NCBI GenBank assembly: GCA_003599475.1 | Contig: QZKK01000191.1 | Coordinates: 1-10,947, forward strand | Direction: 5' to 3' | Source: Desulfobacteraceae bacterium | GTDB taxonomy: Bacteria > Desulfobacterota > Desulfobacteria > Desulfobacterales > SURF-15 | Length of the DNA: 10,947 bases | In this document: in pieces, positions 6,955 to 10,947 of the stretch | Layout of the letters: each line of letters begins with the position of its first letter | Numbering within the stretch: position 1 is the first letter of the stretch | Notes under the pieces: model-generated | Seen by the model: the letters and a program-made list of their open reading frames with translations, nothing else | What the model was told of the DNA's origin: nothing | Databases searched by the model: none | Translations under genes and position numbers: made by a program

Positions 6955-7758
6955 ATGCTGGCTTCAAGAATCAAGACGCAATTGAAACAGGATCGGGTGA
7001 GCATCGGGACCTGGCTGACCATGGGGCACCTTTCGGTGGCGGAGATCCTGGCCGATGCCGGTTACGACTGGGTGATGATCGAAACCGAGCATACCGCAAT
7101 CGATGTTTCCGAAGTTTTAGGGCTCATCATGGCAGTAGAGGGTAGGGGAGCGATCCCATTGGTGCGGCTGGCAGGAATCGACCCGATTCAGGCAAAGGCC
7201 GTACTGGATGCAGGGGCCGCCGGTGTCATGGTTCCCATGGTAAACAGCAAGGAGGATGCCGAAGCTGCGGTAGACGCGGTCAAATATCCTCCGCTGGGTC
7301 AAAGAGGAGCCTGCGGTGCACAGCGTGGGCAAGGGTACGGTTTTGGATACGAAAACTATATCGATTACGTGCGCAGCGCCGACGAGAATACACTGCTTAT
7401 GGTTCAGATCGAACACATCGATGCTGTAAACGCCATCGAAGACATTCTGTCCGTACAGGGCATCGATGGAACCTTTATCGGTCCCTATGATTTATCCATG
7501 TCGATGGGGCTGCCCGGACAACTGGATCATGCAGAGGTGCAATCGGCAAAGAGTAGAGTTCTGGAAGCGACCCGTGCAAAAGGCCTTGCGGCGGGTATTC
7601 ATATCGTTCATCCCGGCAGTGCTGTAGACGAGCTAAACTCCCATTTATCCCTCGGGTATCGATTCATCGCACTTGGGACCGACATCTTATTTATGGCAAA
7701 TGCCGCTCGGAATCTGGCTTCGCGAGCGAGACAGGTTTGTGGACGGCAAAACGCTTAG
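6955..7758 (+). CDS. HpcH/HpaI family 2-keto-3-deoxy acid (pyruvate) aldolase
   Basis: The 267-residue protein is a class II, metal-dependent aldolase of the HpcH/HpaI family. Members such as HpaI, GarL and RhmA reversibly split 2-keto-3-deoxy acids into pyruvate and an aldehyde. Motifs are IETEH 42-46 (catalytic H46), R71, the VPMVNSKEDAEAAV segment 93-106, KYPPLGQRG 110-118, VQIE 150-153 and GPYDLSMSMG 176-185. E153 and D179 correspond to the metal ligands of HpaI, and R71 to the carboxylate-binding arginine. Length is typical of the family (about 250-270). The ATG follows GGAAGAG (6942-6948) by 6 bases. In a polysaccharide cluster it may build, trim or recycle a keto-acid sugar rather than serve aromatic or sugar-acid catabolism. 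Its 3' end overlaps the GT4 gene. Confidence 0.9.
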   Translation: MLASRIKTQLKQDRVSIGTWLTMGHLSVAEILADAGYDWVMIETEHTAIDVSEVLGLIMAVEGRGAIPLVRLAGIDPIQAKAVLDAGAAGVMVPMVNSKEDAEAAVDAVKYPPLGQRGACGAQRGQGYGFGYENYIDYVRSADENTLLMVQIEHIDAVNAIEDILSVQGIDGTFIGPYDLSMSMGLPGQLDHAEVQSAKSRVLEATRAKGLAAGIHIVHPGSAVDELNSHLSLGYRFIALGTDILFMANAARNLASRARQVCGRQNA

Positions 7759-8860
7759 AATCGGTATCGTTCTTCCAGCCAACAACAAAGCGGGTCCACA
7801 GAAGCTTGCAGCGATCGCTGCACTGGACCTATGCAAAAGGGGGCATCAAGTTCATCTATTTATACCGAGACTTCCCTACTATTATTACTTCGTAAAGTTA
7901 AGAAAAGAGCCGCTTCGATGGATTCGCCTTATCCGCCATTACATTACAGATTATTTGAAACACCGATCCTTCAGTTATCAGGAGATCATCAGCGATTTCG
8001 AGTCTTCCGAATCGAAGCGACTTTCGATTATAAACGTATTCCGGACTCCTTCTAAAGCACAGCTGATCGGGCTCGACGCCCTTCTTGTCATGACCATCGC
8101 GCAGGTGGCAGAGCTCAGAAATCTCTATCCTCAGGAAAAAACCATCTACCAGATCCATCATCCGGAAGAGATCGTACACGGCTTTGCGGAGCTGTTCCGG
8201 TGGATCCGAAGAGCGTTCAGGGGACAGATCATCGCGATTTCTCCCTGGACTTCTCGTGCGGTCTCAGACCATATCCCGACGCCGCCCGTGGTTCCGGACG
8301 TTATTTCCACAATTTTTTGGGAACAGCGTTTCCATAACAATCCCGGTAGAAGAAGCAAAGACATTCTTTTTCATTTCAGCACAGGACTTCATAAAGGCGG
8401 CGATGCGGGAAAGCGGATCCTGCAGGCGGTAAAGCTGTTGAGGCCCCATACGATGACGACCGTCTGGACAAGGGACGGTATTCCGGACGGCTTGGAATTG
8501 CCTGTCGTCCAAAATCTGTCTGAAAGGGAGCTGATGCAGCAGTATGCTTCCCATCGTCTGCTGCTTTTCCCCAGCACGCTGGAGGGGTTTGGCATGCCGC
8601 CGGTGGAGGCCATGGCCTGTGGCTGCATCCCGATCGTGCAGGCGGGTGTGGGGGCTTCCGACCTGTATGCCCAGGATGGGGAAACGGCGCTTCTGATCGA
8701 CCCGGATATCGATAGAACCGCCGCAAGGATTGCCGGTGTCCTGGACCATGAAGCCGATTTGAATCGAATTCGGGAATCCGCCTACCGGGTCCTTGACCCT
8801 TTCGACCCAAACGGATACGGTGCACGACTTCTCGAAGCGGCCGGCTGGGAAATCGTTTGA
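7739..8860 (+). CDS. Glycosyltransferase family 4-like protein
   Basis: This is a GT-B glycosyltransferase that would transfer a sugar from a nucleotide donor to a growing glycan at the cytosolic face of the inner membrane. From GTG 7739 it has 373 residues. LRIGIVLP near 6-13 is the first Rossmann strand. The donor-binding region has LLFPSTLEGFGMPPVEAMAC at about 275-294, with the E-x7-E pair E282/E290 typical of GT4. Start choice is uncertain: TTG 7673 and ATG 7700 are also in frame but lie inside the aldolase gene without clear ribosome sites. GTG 7739 also has only a weak site (ACAGG, 3 bases away), but it leaves the usual few residues before the first strand. It overlaps the aldolase by 20 bases, so translation is probably coupled. 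The GGxAK-like N-terminal loop of GT4 is not classical here (ANNKAGPQK). Donor and acceptor are unknown. Confidence 0.85.
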   Translation: MDGKTLRIGIVLPANNKAGPQKLAAIAALDLCKRGHQVHLFIPRLPYYYYFVKLRKEPLRWIRLIRHYITDYLKHRSFSYQEIISDFESSESKRLSIINVFRTPSKAQLIGLDALLVMTIAQVAELRNLYPQEKTIYQIHHPEEIVHGFAELFRWIRRAFRGQIIAISPWTSRAVSDHIPTPPVVPDVISTIFWEQRFHNNPGRRSKDILFHFSTGLHKGGDAGKRILQAVKLLRPHTMTTVWTRDGIPDGLELPVVQNLSERELMQQYASHRLLLFPSTLEGFGMPPVEAMACGCIPIVQAGVGASDLYAQDGETALLIDPDIDRTAARIAGVLDHEADLNRIRESAYRVLDPFDPNGYGARLLEAAGWEIV

Positions 8861-8863
8861 GGA
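8859..8863 (+). promoter_or_regulatory. Ribosome binding site overlapping the upstream stop codon
   Basis: GAGGA includes the last two bases of the TGA stop of the GT4 gene and lies 7 bases before ATG 8871. This decides the dehydrogenase start. An in-frame ATG at 8793 would add 26 residues with no family counterpart, inside the GT4 gene. Confidence 0.75.
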
Positions 8864-8870
8864 AAACGAA

Positions 8871-9812
8871 ATGACAGAATTTGCAGAGATCTTCGTTACG
8901 CTGTCCACCTTCGGTGAATATTCGGAGCAACCGATCGAGCTGCTGAAGGGAAGCGGATTTTCCTACGGACTGAACGACTCGGGGAAGCGCATGACTCCGG
9001 AAGAAGTGTCGTCCGTCTGCGGTCATTGTTCCGGATTGATCGCCGGGGTTGAAAAATATGACGCATGCACCCTTTCCCGGCTGCCCGAATTGAAGTGCAT
9101 CAGCCGGGTGGGAGCGGGTACCGACAATATCGACCGGGTGTACGCGCGGGAAAAGGGAATTGCCATAATGAACACTCCGGATGCTCCCACGGCTGCGGTT
9201 GCCGAGCTCACCCTGGGGATGATCCTGTCGCTGCTGCGGCGGTTGCCGGAGGTAAATGATGCGATGCACGTGCACCGGTGGCAGCGATTTCCCGGACGGC
9301 TGCTGTCCGGGAAAACCGTCGGCATCATCGGGCTTGGGAGAATCGGCCGCCGTGTAGCCGAGCTCGTTGCGACATTCGGGGCTCGGGTGATCGGGACCGA
9401 CCCGGATCCCGACATCGGCTGGATGCGGCGGAATGATGTAAAAATTGTCACACTGCCGGATCTGCTAACCCAATCCGATATCGTCAGCCTTCATGCAGCC
9501 GGATCGAAAGAGACTCCGCTGCGTTTAGGGCACTCGGAATTTTCCGTGATGAAACGAGGGTCCTGGTTCATCAACATGGCCCGTGGGGATATGGTGGACG
9601 ACCGGGCGCTGCATGCGGCACTTCTTTCAGGACATATTGCCGGTACCGGACTGGATGTTTATCCCGGAGAACCGTACAGCGGCCCCCTGTGCGACCACCC
9701 GGGGGCCATCCTCTCTCCTCACCAAGCCACGCTGACTATGGAGACCCGGGTTGCAATGGAGACAGAAGCCGTTCAAAACCTCCTCGAGTATTTGCGCAGG
9801 CAGGATCTTTAA
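8871..9812 (+). CDS. D-isomer-specific 2-hydroxyacid dehydrogenase (SerA/PGDH-like, no ACT domain)
   Basis: The 313-residue protein belongs to the NAD-dependent D-2-hydroxyacid dehydrogenases, which interconvert 2-keto acids and D-2-hydroxy acids (3-phosphoglycerate, glycerate, lactate and others). The nucleotide-binding motif GLGRIG is at 154-159, with D177 at the end of the second strand, suggesting NAD over NADP. The catalytic triad is visible: R238 in NMARGD, E267 in DVYPGEP and H284 in SPHQA. RVGAGTDNID at 79-88 is the substrate-carboxylate loop. Length fits the minimal family form; SerA's C-terminal regulatory ACT domain is absent, so feedback control by serine is unlikely. The start at ATG 8871 lies 10 bases after the GT4 stop. 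With the aldolase two genes upstream it could reduce a keto acid to a hydroxy-acid building block, or oxidise one (inference). Serine biosynthesis is a less likely alternative. Confidence 0.9.
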   Translation: MTEFAEIFVTLSTFGEYSEQPIELLKGSGFSYGLNDSGKRMTPEEVSSVCGHCSGLIAGVEKYDACTLSRLPELKCISRVGAGTDNIDRVYAREKGIAIMNTPDAPTAAVAELTLGMILSLLRRLPEVNDAMHVHRWQRFPGRLLSGKTVGIIGLGRIGRRVAELVATFGARVIGTDPDPDIGWMRRNDVKIVTLPDLLTQSDIVSLHAAGSKETPLRLGHSEFSVMKRGSWFINMARGDMVDDRALHAALLSGHIAGTGLDVYPGEPYSGPLCDHPGAILSPHQATLTMETRVAMETEAVQNLLEYLRRQDL

Positions 9813-9853
9813 GGGGACACAGATCTTCACAGGTTTTCACATAAAGAAAAGCT

Positions 9854-9880
9854 TTGGAATTTGTTGCTTGGAATTTGTTG
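9854..9880 (+). repeat. Two-copy direct repeat TTGGAATTTGTTG
   Basis: The 13-base unit TTGGAATTTGTTG occurs at 9854-9866 and again, identical, at 9868-9880, one base apart (14-base period). It lies in the gap after the dehydrogenase gene and is much AT-richer than the flanking genes. Function is unknown. Confidence 0.8.
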
Positions 9881-9890
9881 TTTTATTTGA

Positions 9891-9920
9891 ATCCGTGTCC
9901 ATCCGTGTTTATCCGTGTCC
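9891..9920 (+). repeat. Three-copy tandem repeat of ATCCGTGT at a 10-base period
   Basis: ATCCGTGT occurs at 9891, 9901 and 9911, with spacer bases CC, TT and CC. The first and third 10-mers are identical. The upstream part of the same gap (about 9816-9841) has repeated TTCACA-like words (TTCACAGG, TTCACATA). Similar degenerate 'ATCCGTGT' strings recur between genes in many deltaproteobacterial genomes; this is from memory and unchecked. It may mark an operon boundary or a small dispersed element. Confidence 0.8.
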
Positions 9921-9934
9921 GAAACATTCGCTCT

Positions 9935-10947
9935 ATGTTAGGTCATCTTTCTCCTCATTGTGCAGTGATCACCGAGGTTGAATACCAGCGGCTCACCCGT
10001 GCCTGCGACGAATTGATCGGACGCCCGGATGCGCCGCAGGAGATCGCAGCGGTTCCATGGCTTCACATCATCAACGAGGTTCCCTTTATCCTATCGGCAT
10101 ATTCGGATGTCCTCCAGGAAACGGTCCGGATCACGGCACGAATGCACCAATCCAACCCGTTCGTATCCGTAAGAAACCTGAGCCAGCATCCGGCCTACCA
10201 TTTTGCCCAGTTCATGAAGGGGTTCGTTCGTTCCTTCTATTACCGCGATTCCCGGCGGATCGGACATCCGGGCCTGGGTGCACCCGCATTGCCGGATCTT
10301 GGACTGGCGAAAGCGGATGTGGTTATCGTCACCTGGCTGGTCAATCGGAATCATCTCGACGGCACACACGATTTCTATTTTGGTGAAATCCAGGAGCGGC
10401 TGAAGAAGCGCGGCCTCTCCACCCTGCTCCTCATGAGGAATCAGAGCGGTTTCCACAGCCCCGAGCTCCAGCGGAAGGCGCTTAGAAAAGGATCCTGCGC
10501 ACGTTTTCTGCTGCCCGACACACAGTCTCCGAGAGCGGAGGTGGATTATCTGATCCAAATGCTGCGGCTCCGGATTTATCTTCGAACCCTTGCCGCAAAA
10601 GAACCGGTACCGTATCGGAGGCGCCTCTACCTGAAAGTCTCCGAGCTTTCGGTGCTGACACCGGGCCTGCAGAACTTGCGCCTTCATCAGCAGGTCCAGA
10701 CGGTATGCCGGAAACTTTCCCCCTCGGTGGTGATGACCCTCTACGAAGGGCATGCCTGGGAGCGGTTCGTCTGGCACGGTGCCCGAGAGGCAAATCCGCA
10801 AACGCTGTGCATCGGATACCAGCACACCATCCTCCGGAAAAATTCGCATGCCATGAAACGCGGTCTCCATCCCGGCCGGAAGGGGTACGACCCCGATGTG
10901 CTGTTTGCACTCGGTGAGATCACGCATCGGATGCTGGAAAACAGCAA
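9935..10947 (+). CDS. Probable surface carbohydrate biosynthesis protein, 3' partial
   Basis: An uninterrupted frame of 337 codons runs from ATG 9935 to the window edge with no stop, so the gene continues outside. Codon use and GC resemble the genes upstream. The N-terminal half has no recognised motif; around 126-135 (ADVVIVTWLV) and 161-167 (LSTLLLM) are Rossmann-like strands. TLYEGHAWERF at 268-278, followed by IGYQHTIL at 293-300 and DVLFALGE at 320-327, resembles 'surface carbohydrate biosynthesis' proteins seen in Leptospira-type O-antigen clusters. These probably have a GT-B-like C-terminal domain. That assignment is from memory. The start is uncertain: no good ribosome site precedes ATG 9935, and GTG 9965 and GTG 9905 are in frame, the latter inside the repeat array. 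It lies 122 bases after the dehydrogenase and may have its own transcript, though no promoter could be assigned. Confidence 0.75.
   Translation, partial: MLGHLSPHCAVITEVEYQRLTRACDELIGRPDAPQEIAAVPWLHIINEVPFILSAYSDVLQETVRITARMHQSNPFVSVRNLSQHPAYHFAQFMKGFVRSFYYRDSRRIGHPGLGAPALPDLGLAKADVVIVTWLVNRNHLDGTHDFYFGEIQERLKKRGLSTLLLMRNQSGFHSPELQRKALRKGSCARFLLPDTQSPRAEVDYLIQMLRLRIYLRTLAAKEPVPYRRRLYLKVSELSVLTPGLQNLRLHQQVQTVCRKLSPSVVMTLYEGHAWERFVWHGAREANPQTLCIGYQHTILRKNSHAMKRGLHPGRKGYDPDVLFALGEITHRMLENS

Noticed and set aside
8376..9275. 299-codon open frame on the - strand
   Set aside because: It lies opposite the GT4 and dehydrogenase genes, both supported by conserved catalytic motifs. Its product is rich in Pro, Arg and His and shows no domain.
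9854..9920. CRISPR array
   Set aside because: The repeats are 8-13 bases with 1-2 base spacers, far too short for CRISPR repeats and spacers, and no cas gene is nearby.
9813..9934. Promoter for the last gene
   Set aside because: The AT-rich stretch has TTGGAA-like words but no convincing pair of -35 and -10 boxes at proper spacing, and the words belong to the direct repeat.
10057..10386. 109-codon + strand frame
   Set aside because: It is an out-of-frame shadow of the partial gene at 9935-10947, with a Pro/Gly/Arg-rich product lacking any recognisable domain.
10091..10927. 278-codon open frame on the - strand at the right end
   Set aside because: The + strand frame from 9935 is longer, continuous with the window edge, and has a familiar YEGHAWER/YQHT pattern and normal codon use. 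The - frame shows no motif and would be the only antisense gene in the window.

Overview
The window is a piece of a bacterial surface-polysaccharide (O-antigen or capsule type) gene cluster. Every supported gene lies on the + strand. Gaps are short and several genes overlap by 4 to 20 bases, so most of it reads as one long operon. A sugar-acid pathway that uses a KdsB-type CMP transferase, plus an MsbA/PglK-type exporter, suggests a Gram-negative host. The mixed base composition and the degenerate ATCCGTGT repeat near 9890 fit a Desulfobacterota-like (deltaproteobacterial) genome. That placement is inference with low confidence.

Layout. Bases 1-1635 hold an ABC exporter whose first membrane helix is cut off by the window edge. 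A sugar-acid block follows: a NeuB-like PEP-dependent synthase without its C-terminal SAF domain (1709-2563), a GT-B-like surface carbohydrate protein (2604-3977), a KdsB-like cytidylyltransferase starting at TTG (4060-4830), a Gfo/Idh/MocA oxidoreductase (4827-5870) and a zinc-ribbon methyltransferase-like protein with an eroded SAM motif (5867-6889). A second block holds an HpcH/HpaI-type pyruvate aldolase (6955-7758), a GT4 glycosyltransferase (about 7739-8860) and a D-isomer-specific 2-hydroxyacid dehydrogenase (8871-9812). A 122-base gap with two short repeat arrays separates these from a large ORF that runs off the right edge (9935-10947). That ORF looks like another surface carbohydrate biosynthesis protein.

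How the genes may work together (inference). The NeuB-like enzyme would condense PEP with an aldose to give a 2-keto-3-deoxy sugar acid, and the KdsB-like enzyme would activate it as a CMP-sugar. The oxidoreductase and the methyltransferase-like protein could tailor it, and one of the GT-B-like proteins could transfer it. The aldolase and 2-hydroxyacid dehydrogenase are central-metabolism enzyme types recruited to this locus. They could make or process a 2-keto acid or 2-hydroxy acid (lactate- or glycerate-like) building block. The ABC protein could flip the lipid-linked product. Pairing a SAF-less NeuB with a divergent KdsB rather than NeuA, next to an aldolase/dehydrogenase pair, is the best candidate here for an undescribed sugar-acid pathway.

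No RNA genes, CRISPR array, insertion sequence, attachment site or convincing rho-independent terminator was seen. No gap between genes exceeds about 125 bases.
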